Position numbers and translations under genes: made by a program
Notes under the pieces: model-generated
What the model was told of the DNA's origin: nothing
Databases searched by the model: none
What the model saw: the letters and a program-made list of their open reading frames with translations, nothing else
Part shown: in pieces, positions 34,767 to 46,685 of the stretch
Layout of the letters: each line of letters begins with the position of its first letter
How positions within the stretch are numbered: the stretch's first letter is position 1
Source of the DNA: Euryodendron excelsum
Taxonomy: Eukaryota; Streptophyta; Magnoliopsida; Ericales; Pentaphylacaceae
Direction: 5' to 3'
DNA length: 64,000 nucleotides
NCBI GenBank assembly: GCA_033060915.1
Contig: CM065392.1
Coordinates: 7,885,001-7,949,000 of the forward strand

Positions 34767-37700
34767 TGTCGCGCCCAGATTTTTCGCACTCGAAGAATAC
34801 TCACACAAGTGGAAAAAACACTGTACTCTCTCGTTAGAACTCACCCTCCTAAAAGAATGAGTGCGACTAGGTTTGAATTGAAAATTTGATTTGAATAAAG
34901 GGCTTTTGAAAAAGATTTGGAGTCGCTTCCTAACTTGATTAAGGTGAGTTAGGTCACCTAAAAACTAAGCGTAATCCGAAAACTACACTTAGGGTTTTTG
35001 AAAATATCTCCTCAAGAGAGGGTTTTTAAGAAAAAAGGTTGTTTGGCAACCTCTGGAAAACATTTAGCCTTTTTTGAAAAATAACTCATTTTTGGTCTTT
35101 GAAATCAGTGATTCTAGGTTCGGAGGTTGGTTACGTGTAGGGAAGACGCACTAAGCCATCACCCTACCCTGCCCTTTTGGTACCTACATGTCAATCTACC
35201 CTAGATTCACCTATGAGAGTCTTCATCTAACTATAGTTCAATCCTATTCACTTTGAAAAACAATGTTTAAAAACTAACATGTTGCATGATATGCAAGTGC
35301 AAGGAAAGAGAATTGAAAAATATATTTGGAAAGAGATTGATTTGAAATTGATTTGATTTGAAAATAGATTTGAAGAGATGGAATTGAAATTAGAAAGTTT
35401 GAAAATTGAAAGTAGAAATTTGAAAATAGAAATTTTGAAATTGAAATTTTGAAAGTAGATTGGAATTCGGGATTTGAAAATATGGAGACCGCACCCATGA
35501 GGGTGGAATTGAAAGTTCGAAAAGTGTTGTGACCGCACCTATGAAGGTTGCCTACGTATCCCTTTGGGGGAATCAGGTCAGTCGTAGTTCGGACCGGAGT
35601 CTGATTGAAAATAGAAGGTTGGATTGGAAGAAAAAGATTGAATTGGAAATTGAATTTGATTTGAAATTAGAAGAGGAGATTGGAAATTGAAATTGAGAAG
35701 ACTGAACTTGCTTTGGAAAGATGGATTTTGGAAAGACTTGGTTTTGAAAAGATGGAGGTTTAGGAAACCTAGACTTAGAAAAGGTAGGAGGCCTAGGAAA
35801 GACTTGAGATTTAGAAAGATTGGATTGGAATGTTGGATTTGGAAAGATCTTGGAAGATTTGGAAACTTGAAATTTAGGAAAGATTTGGATTAGGAAAGTT
35901 TCGAATTAGGAAAGTGTCATTTTTGGAAAGTTTCAAAATTAAGAAAGTTTTCATTTTAGGAAAGTTTTGAAATTGGAAAGTTTTGAGTTTAGAAAATTTT
36001 CGAAAAAGGAAAGGTTTTCAGATTAGGAAAGTTCCCAAATTAGGAAAGTTTTGAAATTAGGAAAGTTTTGAAAATCGGAAAGTTTTATTTCAAGAAAGGT
36101 TTTGAAATAGGAAAGTGTTGAATTTAGAAATGTTTTGACTTAGGAAAGTTTTGAAAATTGAAAAGTTTTGAATTTAGAAAAGTTTTAAATTTGAAAAGAT
36201 TTTGAAGTTTTGGAAAGTTTAGAATTTAGAAAATTTGGAAGTTTAGAAAGATTTAACTTAAGAAAGTTTTGAATTTAGAAAGATTTGAAATTTGGAAAGT
36301 CTAAGATTTAGAAAGTTTTAGAGTTTTAGAAAAATCTTGAGATTAGGAAATGTTGAGTTTAGAAAAGAATTGAAAATCTAGATTTGGAAAGTTAAGATTT
36401 GAAAAGAGGTAGGATTAAGAAAGGGTTGAATGAGGAAAGATTTGGAAACTTAATGTTTAAAGAAAGATTTGAAAGTTTTAGGAAATTTAAGATTTAGGAA
36501 AGTAGAAGTTTAGGAAGGATTTGAATTAGGAAAGAATTGGATTAGGAAGGGATTGGATATGGTTTCTAAAAGAAAAGGTTGGATTTTGTTTCCAAAAACG
36601 GAGAATTGGATTTGGTTTCCTAAACGAGAAGATTTGATTTGGTTAGGATTTAGAAAAGGGAGATTCTAGAAACCCTAGTTTTGAAAGTGTGGAATTTTAA
36701 CGTAGAAAAGAGGTTTTGGAAACATGTATAGTTTGGATGTGAAAACAAGAGGTTTTGGAAACCTAGGTTTGGGGCAAAGTTTGAAAACCATGTTTTTGGA
36801 AAGAAAATTAGGGTTTCCTAATTGTGAGTTCTAGGGCTTGATTTGGGCTCTAAGAAAAGAGTTTTGGAAAGCGCGTTTTTGGAGACAAAGATTTTCTAAA
36901 AAGGAATCCTAGGGAGGGGTTTTTGAAAAGTGAATTTGAAAATAGAGTTTTTGGAAAAGGAGAAGGAGTTTTTGGAAAGTGTGTTTTTGAAAACGTAGAT
37001 TTTAGAAGGAAAATCCTAAAGGGGAATTTCTAGAAGGAAGATTTTGGAAATAAAGTTTTTTGGAAAGATTTTTGAAGAGAGTTTTTTTAGGAAGATTTTT
37101 GGTAGAAGATTGTTGAAGAGAGTTTTTGGAAAGATTTTTGGAAGGAGATTGTTGGAGAGAGTTTTTTAGGAAAATGAATTTAGGGAGTGTTTTTAGAAAG
37201 TGAATTTTGAGGGGAAAGAGTTTTTAGAAAGGAGTTGAAAAATGAGGTTTTGAAAAATAAATTTTTGTAAAAAGTTTTTAAAAAACAATTTTGGGGAGGA
37301 AAGTTTTAGGAAAGTATGTCGAAAAAGAGATTTTTAGGAAGAGGGATTTGGAAAAAGAGTTTTTAGAAGGTATAAAAACATCTCACTTTCCTAAAGCAAT
37401 TCTAAGCATAAGAAGGTTATAACCACTTTAGGAAAGCGGTTTTGGAAAACAATAAGATTTGAAAATATAGACCATAAAAGGTCACTTTTAATGTAACACT
37501 TTCCTAAAGCAACCCTAGCCATGGAAAGGCTAGAATCACCCTAGAATTGTGGTTTTGAAAACAAGTTTTTGAAAAAGAGATTTTGATGCAATTTTGAAAA
37601 CAAGTTTGAAAACGATTTTGAAGACAACTTTGAAAACAGTTTTTGGAAGATGCAAGATCATGATATGCACAATGCAATTTTGGGTCATGAACATACAAGG

Positions 37701-38263
37701 CTAAGGCTTCACCACATAATCAAGGGGGCCGGACCCACGTGGTCTCCGGTTAGACTAGAAGAAAGCCCCCGACACAGTGACTCTCCAATAGCCCAATCCT
37801 ACACATGGACCAGGAATCACCTTATTTCAAGCATGCAAAGAAAGGGGAGGAAAGAGATGGGGGATTAAAATAGAGGAAACCCAAGTGGGTTAGGAGAGAG
37901 AAGAGAGAGGGGGAAGTGCGGAAATTTAAAAAGAAGCCTACCGTATGTCTTGTTATTTTGCGCGCCGTGCTGTCTTCGGTCTTCGGTCTTCGTCTTGATC
38001 TTCACCTTCAGTCTTCAAGAGTTATCTTCAAGCTTCAAACTTCAGATTACAACTCTTCAAGTCTTCGAAGGAGGGTTGAAGGTTAGTGTATGAGTGTATG
38101 GGGATGTATAGGAGTGTATGTGAGGCTAGGGTTTGTGTATGGTAGCTAGGGTTTGAAAGAACCTAAGGAGGCTAGGGTTTAGGAGGTGCTCGAGCTCTGT
38201 ATATCGAAATATATGATTTTTAGGTTGAGTTTGCGGACCCTTTTCACGCTGAATGAGGCTTTG

Positions 38264-38345
38264 TATTTATAGAGGTTGGACAACACTAGCGCCTGTTGCA
38301 GTGGCTCCACGTCAGGCTTGGCGCCACTACTAGTGGCACCAGCCA
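38264..38345 (-). promoter_or_regulatory. Promoter of LTR A4: hairpins and TATA
   Basis: TATAAATA (minus strand, 38264-38271) with TTGGCGCCACT/AGTGGCACCA and related arms at 38288-38343 upstream. Confidence 0.7.
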
Positions 38346-39289
38346 TTTAGGAAATGTTTAAAGTCGGCAAGCAACGTATCTTTGACTAGATTTGGGTGTC
38401 TGTACTAGTGACTACCATGCAATTTTTAACCTGGCTTCACTAGGAGTAACTCTGGAAAGTCCGGGAAGGATTTGAAGGAATCGAAAATGAATCGGAAGGC
38501 TGAAAAAGAGCAAGAACACTTAAAATAGTGTCCTGGAGGCATTTGACTTGAAAAATAAGGATATGATGTGTCGAAAGGGTTGACCGAGCCTTTAGGGGCA
38601 AAACGGTCAATCGGATCAGGAAACTGCCGGGACAGACTCGGATTATCCCAGAAGAAGACTTGGGATCTGAAAAAATTATTCAGAATGTTCCCAGAGGTTG
38701 CCGGTTTGATTTCCAGAGCCGGCGTGGTCGGAAAAGGAGACAGGCCCACCAAGGGCAAAACGGTCATTTCGCACCGGGTTGGCCGGAACTGACCCGGAAT
38801 GATCTGGAAAGGTAAAAGGAGGTTGAGAACACTATAAAAATTAGTCTCAGAAGGTTACCGTTTTGATACCCAGAGTCGGTGTGGTCAAAAAAGGAGACCG
38901 GCACACCAGTGGCAAAACGGTCATTTTGTACCGAGTTGGCCGGAACTGACTCGAAATGATCCGAAAAGATAAAGGAAGGTTGAGAGTTCTATAAAAAGCA
39001 ATCTCAGAGGGTTACCGGTTTGATACCCAGAGCCGGTGTGGTTCCCGGGGCATTCGGATGCCTAGGGGCAAAATGGTCATGTTGACCGGAAAGTCTCGAA
39101 AAGGGCAGTTTGGTCATTTTTCACCAAAGTGGGCTAACAGACACTGGTGTTGACCTAGGTTTTAAGTGTTTCTGCCACTCTAACGGCGGTCGTCGTTACA
39201 CAGGGGTTTGTTGGCAATTCCCTATATCAACCTATTTGTCAGTATTTCCGCTACTCTAACGATTTTGTGAGTAGTTTCGCTACTCGGAC

Positions 39290-39975
39290 CATCTCGAGGA
39301 ATAAACTGTCTCGAGAGAGGGATTGGAAAGGGGACTTATCATCTCTGAAGAGACGTGCCTGGATTGGAACCGTCTCGAGGAATAAACTGTCTCGAGAGTA
39401 GGATTGGAAAGGGGACTTATTGACTCCGAAGAGACGCGCCTGAATTGGAACCGTCTCGAGAAATAAACTGTCTCGAGAGTAGGATTGGAAAGGGGACTTA
39501 TCGTCTCCGAAGAGACGCGCCTGGATTGGAACCGTCTCGAGGAATAAACTATCTCGAGAGAGGGATTGGAAAGGGGTCTTACCGTCTTCGAGGAGACGTG
39601 CCTGGATTGGAACCGTCTCGAGGAATAAACTATCTCGAGAGTGGGATTGGAAAGGGGACTTATCATCTCCGAAGAGACGTGCCTGGATTGGAACCGTCTT
39701 GAGGAATAAACTGTCTCGAGAGAAGGATTGGAAAGGGGTCTTACCGTCTCCGAGGAGACGTGCCTAGATTGGAACCGACTCGAGGAATAAACTGGCTCGA
39801 GAGAGGGATTGGAAAGGGGTCTTACCGTCTCCAAGGAGACGTGCCTGGATTGGAACCGTCTCGAGGAATAAACTGTCTCGAGAGAGGGATTGGAAAGGGA
39901 TCTTACCGTCTCCGAGAAGACGTGCCTGGATTGGAACCGTCTCGAGGAATAAACTGTCTCGAGAGTGGGACTGGA
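39290..39975. repeat. 81-bp minisatellite in U3 of LTR A4
   Basis: ATAAACT recurs at 39301, 39382, 39463, 39544, 39625, 39706, 39787, 39868 and 39949: nine registers at exactly 81 bp. Each unit has CGTCTCGAGGAATAAACTG and a GAGACG(T/C)GCCTGGATTGGAA block. Because 81 is divisible by three, long open frames appear on both strands; they are artefacts of the repeat. Confidence 0.96.
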
Positions 39976-40172
39976 TTCGGAAAGGAAAGGACAATGCCCC
40001 TAAGGGCATTTTGGTCATTTTGCCTCTATTTGGGCCCGGCAGGCCCGCGAGGCAAGGGACAGGCGGGATTTGGACTTAAAAAGTTGTTTTGATTGGAATA
40101 TACCCACAATGACTTAAACAAAAGTCTAGACAGAGTGTAGACTGCCGAGCGATAAAAAATGGGGTGCTTACA

Positions 40173-40943
40173 GACAAGAGTTCTGAAAGTAACTCAAGTC
40201 ATTGCATCTTCATACACCCAATCAACCCCTAGAGAAAGGCTCAAATACCTTCTCGTCTAATTCAAGCCTACCCAAAACTCCTAAGGGTACTACGAGACCC
40301 TAAGGATTCATGGCATGCATCAAAGTCATCTCATAAAGAGGGGCCTGAATCCCTCTTCGCTCATGGAGATAGGGTTGTCAAGAAGACAATGGAGCAATCC
40401 GAATCAAGGTCTCCTACCAGCAAAGCAGATCCGGAGGCTTAGTGTTCTATGGTGAAAATGTAGAATAGGTGGAAGTCCCAAGGAAAATGTTCCCCCTCCC
40501 CATTTTTATATATCTTTGAGAAAATTTTATGTATCAAAAAGAATTCATCTTAATAAAATCGTTCTTATTGTCAAATGAATGTACGAATGAATGGATGAAC
40601 AGGGGCAGATATAGTATTTGCATGCAGGGGCAATCCCTTATCTCCAGACATGAGCCAAAGCATCATGCTTAGTTTCCCTCAAAAAACAAGGTCATCCTTA
40701 GGCCATGCATTGCATAAAACCTTTCCAAATCAAGAACCTAACATGTGATCTTTTTGTTTTGTTTTTGTTATTTGTTTTCTTCTCCTCCCCCACCCCCCCC
40801 CCCATCTCATCAAAGGACTAGCAATAGTTTTTGGTGAGACTGCTTGCATTGTAGGTCACCAATGCTCCAAAAAAGGAAGAAGAGGAACACGAGTAACCCC
40901 TGTCCTCCGAACGCCAGTCCGTACCTGACAAAGAACAACACAA
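40173..40943 (+). other. Leader of Ogre-like element, part 2
   Basis: The leader resumes after the nested LTR. No clear coding domain. There is a poly-C run at about 40791-40803. Confidence 0.6.
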
Positions 40944-41908
40944 ATGTCCAAAGGAGGCAACACTCCTGATCAACAAAGCCGTGCAGAAAATGCGGCCCAA
41001 ATCCTTGCCATAAAACGAAGAAAACAACCAATGCAAGAGGACATGGACCCTGTGGAAAAAATGGCCATCCCACCAAATGATCGAGCCATCAATCCAAGAC
41101 AGATAGAGGGAAAACTGGGCGACATTTCCGCTATGTTAAAGCCCGTGACTGATAAATTACTGGAAATTTTTCGGGATGACAGAAAAGAATGGAACCTAGA
41201 TAAGGCTTGGCCAACCTCGAGGTAGCCACCTAAGGGCCTTCAAGAGATCCTCATCCCAAAGGGTACCGCTCTCCCAGTCAAAGTTCAAGCAACTAATCTC
41301 CCCGAGGCCACCACTTCATAACCCTTCCTAATCATCTAGCCTATGTAGACCAGTCTAATCCTAACCACTGAAGCCTCACCTTACCCTCCGTACTTCCGTA
41401 TCATTCTCACCCCCTATCGAGAGCCAAAAGTCCCAAAACCCATGGTTGCAATGGCCGGGTTCATCCCCCACACAGACCTTCGAAGAGCCATGACGCCCCC
41501 GCCTCCCATATATACTCCCACACCTCAAAGCATCCCCCTATCTCTCGTCACCTTACCCATTCTCCCCCAGACGGAAAAACCAACACTCGTTTCCTTACCA
41601 ATACCAAAAAGAACAACTCTACCTCTGCTGTCGCAACCGCCAGTTACCGACCTGCATAAGGTACCCTGGAATTACCCCCAACTCCTACCCAAACCACAGA
41701 AGAATCTATTACAGAAATCGGGGGAATGACTAGGTCAGGCCGATGGTATACTTCGAAGGAGATAGAGAGAAGAAGAAAAGAAAAAGATAAGGAGGGAGAA
41801 TGTTCTAATCCTCTGACGGAACACGACATCTCTGAATTCGCCAAAGCCTTAAAAAAAATGACTATGATGTGATGGAACAACTTAAGAAAACCCATTTCCC
41901 ACATCTCC
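40944..41908 (+). pseudogene. Ogre-like gag remnant
   Basis: ATG 40944 opens a 93-codon frame ending at TAG, with a charged C-terminus (L-E-I-F-R-D-D-R-K-E-W). A Pro/Thr-rich part follows at 41442-41729, then a Tat-type gag C-terminus with V-P-W-N-Y and M-T-R-S-G-R near 41660-41740. The space is too short for a complete gag of this lineage: the capsid core and zinc knuckle are not seen, which implies a large deletion. An A-run near 41851 and a TGA at about 41868 break the frame just before the protease. Confidence 0.65.
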
Positions 41909-43000
41909 ATGTTGGGCCTGCTTCTTACCTCTAAAACTCATCGTAATGCCTTGCTTAAGGTTCTTAAAAAAGCCCACGTGCCAGATAGCTTTATCCCTGA
42001 CAATCTACAAAACATGGTGGGACTCATCATGGCACCAAATGTCATCACCTTTACTGATGATGAGATCCCCGCTAACGGGACGAGGCATACGCAGGCCCTA
42101 CATATAACCGTCAAAACCAAAGGGATGATCGTATCAAGGGTACTGGTGGATAATGGATCGGCTCTGAATGTTTACCCGTACTCGACCTTGGAGAGACTTA
42201 GGATGGACCAATCTCACTTAAACCACATCAGCATTGTTATACGGTCCTTCGACGAATCCAGGAGAGAGACAATGGGGGAAGTTGAGATACCTGTCGAAAT
42301 AGGGCCTGTTACCTTTGCTATCAAGTTCCAAGTTCTGCAAATACCCTCAGCCTATAACATGTTGCTCGGACGGCCATGGATTCATTTGGCCAGAGTGGTG
42401 CCGTCCAGTCTCCATCAAAAGATCAAATTCATCATCAAGGTTAAGCTGAATTCTATCTACACTAAAAAGGAGTTTGCGATTTACAAAGCCAATGCCATTC
42501 CATACGCCGAGTTGGCCGCCCCATCGTATTTCCAGTCCCTGGAATACGTTACCACGATACATGAGGGAGATATAGTCAAGCCAAGGTATTCAGGTAATGC
42601 ACAGATGATTGCTCGCTACTTCCAGAGGAACGGGTATCAGCCAGGCAAAGGGTTAGGGAGGAAGTTGCAGGGGATTCCCGAAATTCCTGACATTCCGTCC
42701 CAAAAACATACTTTTGGCCTGGGGTACCAGCCGACAAAGAAGGAAATCAAGGAGCAAGCCCAGAAGAGGAAGCGACAGAGGATCGCACCAGGAAAGGCAG
42801 AAGAGGAAGAGGTAACACTCCAATTCGCAGAGCTTTGCTTGGTAAAAAACGACAATGGCCTTAAGAGGGGAAAAAAGGAGGCAGGCAGCCAAGCTAATCA
42901 AGAGGCCTTGATGATCGACGTACCTTCACTCTCAGATATGGAAGTACTCGAGCATAGCATAATCAGACCCGCCCTTCCGAGAGAAAATCTTGATAACTAG
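41909..43000 (+). pseudogene. Ogre-like aspartic protease with G-patch
   Basis: This 363-codon frame is the longest in the window. It starts within the gag-PR linker (L-L-L-T-S...H-R-N-A-L-L-K-V-L, characteristic of Tat elements). The retropepsin active site D-N-G-S is at 42149-42160, with M-L-L-G-R-P-W-I near 42358-42381 as the second conserved block. From 42629 to 42734 lies a G-patch-like segment, G-Y-Q-P-G-K-G-L-G then F-G-L-G-Y-Q-P, an RNA-binding motif often fused to this lineage's protease. The basic tail follows. The domain itself seems intact, but the start codon is lost upstream, so it is part of a broken polyprotein. Confidence 0.88.
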
Positions 43001-43035
43001 GACAGTGAGGATCTCCTTCGGGCGCGCAAGTTTTG

Positions 43036-43214
43036 GTACAAGCTTGTCGGGGCATTCCATGCATTTCTAACTCCCTAAAACTTTGTCATCTGTCTATCTT
43101 TCTATTGTTATTTCCATTTTCAAATCAACAGCTGTAGTAGGAAATTATCTATATATGAAAAAGAGAATGATTACTTCCCTGTTATTAAATGACCCTCCTT
43201 GTTATTTTAATCAG
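43036..43214 (+). other. Candidate intron between PR and RT
   Basis: A pyrimidine-rich, stop-containing gap ends in TTATTTTAATCAG at 43214, and a GGTACAAG donor-like site is near 43035. Ogre elements are known to carry a spliced intron between protease and RT. The donor choice is a guess. Confidence 0.4.
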
Positions 43215-45429
43215 GAACCCGCTCGTCCAGCTTCTTGGCCAGTTAATCGAGAGAATGCCTATTCAGACTAACCACGATTTCGAAACTAAATTCAACTATC
43301 AACGCTTGGGAATTGAACTTGATGTCAACAACACTGATGAGGTCCCAGAAGAGATTTTAGAACAGTTGGAAAAACATGACAATCGCGAGACTCCTAATAT
43401 TAAGGAGACAGAGACAGTTAATTTGGGAAGCAAGGGATTCCCGAAAGAAGTCAAGCTAGGGATGGGATTAGATCATTGGCAACGCCGAAAAATGCTGGAA
43501 CTACTGGTCGCCTACATTGATGTCTTCGCGTGGTCTTACCAGGACGTGCCAGGGTTGGATGAATCTATTGTTGAGCATCGGCTGCCCCTAGATCTGTAAA
43601 TCAAGCCTGTAAAACAAAAGCTCCGAAGCCTCAAGCCCGAATGGAGTTTGAAAGTCAAGGAAGAAGTAGTCAAGCAGTTCCATACTGGATTCCTGCAAGT
43701 GGTCGAGTATCCCCAATGGTTGGCTAACATCGTCCCAGTTTCGAAAAAGGATGGGAAAGTCCGGATGTGTATCGATTTTCGAGATCTCAACAAAGCCAGC
43801 CCAAAAGACGATTTCCCATTACCTCATATAGATATCCTGGTAGACAATACGGCCGGCCATGAGATGTTCTCCTTTATGGATGGGTTTTCGGGATACAACC
43901 AAATCAAAATAGCCAAGGAGGATTGGGAGAAGACGGCTTTCATCATCCCATGGCGAGTATACAATTACAAAGTGATGCCTTTTGGGCTAAAGAATGCCGG
44001 GGCAACTTATCAAAAGGCCATGGTCACTCTCTTCCATGACATGATACACAAAGAGGTAGAGATTTATGTGGATGACATGATAGTCAAGTCGAGAGCCCAA
44101 GAGCACCATTTTATCAATTTGCGAAAAGTGTTTGATCGGCTCCGCAAGTATCAACTCAAGCTCAATCCTACCAAATGCACTTTCAGCGTCTCGTCTAGAA
44201 AGCTGTTAGGATTTATAGTCAACAAGAGAGGGATAGAAGTGGACCCTGCCAAGATAAAGTCAATCATTGAAATGCCGCCCCCGAGGGGAGAGACCGAAAT
44301 TAGATCCTTTTTGGGGAAGTTGAATTTCATTAGCAGATTCATTTCCCAAATGACTCACCTCTGTGAGCCGATTTTCAAATTGCTAGAAAAGAACGCCCCT
44401 AAGGAGTGGAATGAAGAATGCCAACAAGTTTTCGAGACGATCAAGGAGTACCTCCTGAAGCCCCCGGTACTAGTACCACCAACTCCGAGGAGGCCCCTTC
44501 TAATGTACTTAACCATCCTCAAGACCTCAATGGGATGTGTTATGAGACAGCATGACAAAATCGGGAGACGGGAACAGGCCATCTATTACCTCAGCAAAAA
44601 GTTCTTACCCTATGAGGTCAAATACACTATGCTCGAAAAAACTTAATGCGCCTTGGCATGGGCATCTCATCGGCTCAAACACTATATGCTGTATCACACC
44701 ACTTACCTCATATCCTAGATAGATCCAATCAAGTACTTATTTAAAAAACCCACTCTTTCCAGCAGAGTGGCCAGATGGCATGTGATTCTGGCTGAGTTTG
44801 ACATAGTCTTCACGACTCGCAAGGCAGTTAAGGGGCCAATCATAGCAGATTACCTAGCAGAGAATCCTGTCGAGGAGTATCAACCCATGGATCCCAGCTT
44901 CCCCGACGAAGATATCTTATACACCAAGTCTGAGGCCAAAAAACAAGAAGACCCGGGGTGGAAAATGTACTTTGATAAAGCTTCAAACAAGAAAGGCGCA
45001 TGAATTGGGGCAGTCATAGTCTCCGAGAAGGGCAATCACTACCCCATTGTATCCAAAATAAAATTGGATCTCTACACCAATAATAATGCCGAATATGAGG
45101 CCTGCATTTTGGGATTGCGATTGGCGATAGATATGAAGATTAAGGAGTTAAGGGTCTTCGGGGATTCTGATCTGGTAATTCAACAAATCAAGGAGGTGTA
45201 CCAAACTAGGGATGACAAACTTTCTCCTTACCATGAGCAGATTAAGGGCCTCTGCCAAAAGTTTCAGAAAATAGGTATCTACCATATTCCCCGAACCAAA
45301 AACAGTTTTGCTGATGCCTTGGCTACTTTAGCTGTGGCTATCAAAGTGGATGAGGGTTTCGAAATCCCTCCCCTCCAAATCTTTGTTCGAGATACCTGTC
45401 GCACTGCCTCAACACCTCCATTGAATTAG
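43215..45429 (+). pseudogene. Ogre-like pol: RT, RNase H and second (archaeal-like) RNase H
   Basis: One frame (with stops at 43597, 44644, near 44719, 45001 and 45427) encodes an RT with V-S-K-K-D-G-K near 43740, the palm motif M-P-F-G-L-K-N-A-G-A-T-Y near 43975 and the active site YVDD at 44065-44076. A gypsy RNase H follows (Y-Y-L-S-K-K-F, H-R-L-K-H-Y). A second RNase H then shows D44974 (in F-D-K-A-S, usually F-D-G-A-S), E45091 (N-A-E-Y-E-A-C), D45163 (F-G-D-S) and D45313 (A-D-A-L-A). Two RNase H domains define the Tat lineage. All four catalytic acids of the second domain remain. Confidence 0.92.
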
Positions 45430-46685
45430 ATGGACGGCCCTGGTTCTACAACATCAAAAGATATATACAGACCGGAGAATTCCTTGCCCAAGTTGTACAA
45501 AACGATAAGAAGATGATCTGAAGGATGGCAGCCCAATACTTTTCAGTTGGAAATGAGCTTTTCAAGAGATCCCCCCTAGGGCCCCTGAAATGCTCTGATG
45601 CAGCGGAGGCAGGAGAAATCATGAGGGAAGTCCATGAAGGAACCTGTGGGCCCCACATGAATGGCCATACTCTCTCCAAAAAGATCCTCAGAACAGGGTA
45701 TTATTGGACCACCATGGAAACGGATTGTGTTCAGTACGTCCTCCGACATCACAGATGTCAGATACACGAGCACATGATCAAGGCCTCACCCGTTAAGCTC
45801 CATTCGATGGTAGCCCCGTGGCCTTTTTCCATGTGGGCAATGGATATGATCGGCCCAATCTCTCCAAAGGCCTCAAATGGACACCGGTTCATCCTAGTTG
45901 CCATCAATTACTTCACAAAGTGGGTCGAAGCCACATCCTATGCACATTTCACCAAGAAAGTAGTGAACAAGTTCCTCAAAAGCCACATTATCTTCCAATA
46001 TAGGGTTCCGCAATCACTTATCACTGATAATGCTACCAACTTGAATAATGACTTGATGACCCGGTTATGTCAAACCTTCAAAATCACTCACCGAAACTCG
46101 GTAGGCTACCGGCCGCAAATGAATGGGGCAGTAGAAGCTGCCAATAAGGACATCAAGAGAATCCTCCGGAAGATGATCGACCATTACAAAGATTGGCATG
46201 AGAAGCTCCCTTTCGCATTCATGGCCTATCGAACCACAATGAGGGTCTCTACCGGGGCAACACCATATGAATTGGTCTACGGAAGTAAAGTAGTGCTCCC
46301 GGTCGAGATAGAAGTTCCTTTCATGAGGGTGCTAATGGAGACTTAGCTAGAAGAGGCAGAATGGATCAAGGATCGATACGCTCAACTGTGCCTGTTGGAT
46401 GAAAAACGGTTGGCCACCGTCTGCCACGCTCAGTGCTATAAAAGGAGAGTAGCTAAGGCGTTTCATAAGAAGGTGAGACCCCGAAATTTCTAGATTGGAG
46501 ACCTGGTATTGAAAAAGATAATCTCCAGCCAAGAAGGAGCTCGCGGGAAGTTCGCCCCTAATTACGAAGGGCCCTTCATAGTCAAGAAGGTTCTGACAGG
46601 GGGGGCACTCATACTAGCAGAGATGGATGGGCAGGAGTTCCCCAACCCCTTAAATTCAGACGTAGTCAAACGCTACTTTGTGTAA
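45430..46685 (+). pseudogene. Ogre-like integrase
   Basis: The frame shifts near 45425. The integrase joins element cDNA to the host chromosome. Its N-terminal zinc-binding region has lost one Cys: the usual K-C-H-K-C reads R-H-H-R-C near 45751. The catalytic triad is complete and correctly spaced: D45843, D46026, E46134 (35 residues between the last two). The C-terminal chromatin-binding part, after a TAG at 46344, has a stop near 46489 and the G-K-F-A-P-N-Y-E-G-P-F (GPY/F) motif near 46545-46580. It ends at TAA 46683-46685. Confidence 0.92.

Larger units (their letters stand above)
34767..40172 (-). mobile_element. Ogre-type solo LTR A4 nested in Ogre-like leader, TSD GACAA
   Basis: On the minus strand it starts TGTAAGCACCCC and ends GGGCGCGACA; 5,406 bp, the longest type-A copy because of its 81-bp repeat array. 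GACAA at 34762-34766 and 40173-40177. It is inside the Ogre-like element, so it is the youngest layer there. Minus-strand TATAAATA is at 38264-38271, with GGCGCCACT hairpins upstream (38288-38343). Confidence 0.94.

Noticed and set aside
39290..39975. Regular repeats that might suggest a CRISPR array
   Set aside because: Units are contiguous with no unique spacers, and the sequence is plant retrotransposon DNA.
39280..40092. Open frames of 184, 110, 85 and 84 codons on both strands with 27-residue repeats
   Set aside because: They are read-throughs of the 81-bp minisatellite, whose period is divisible by three. They lie inside a solo LTR and match no protein family.
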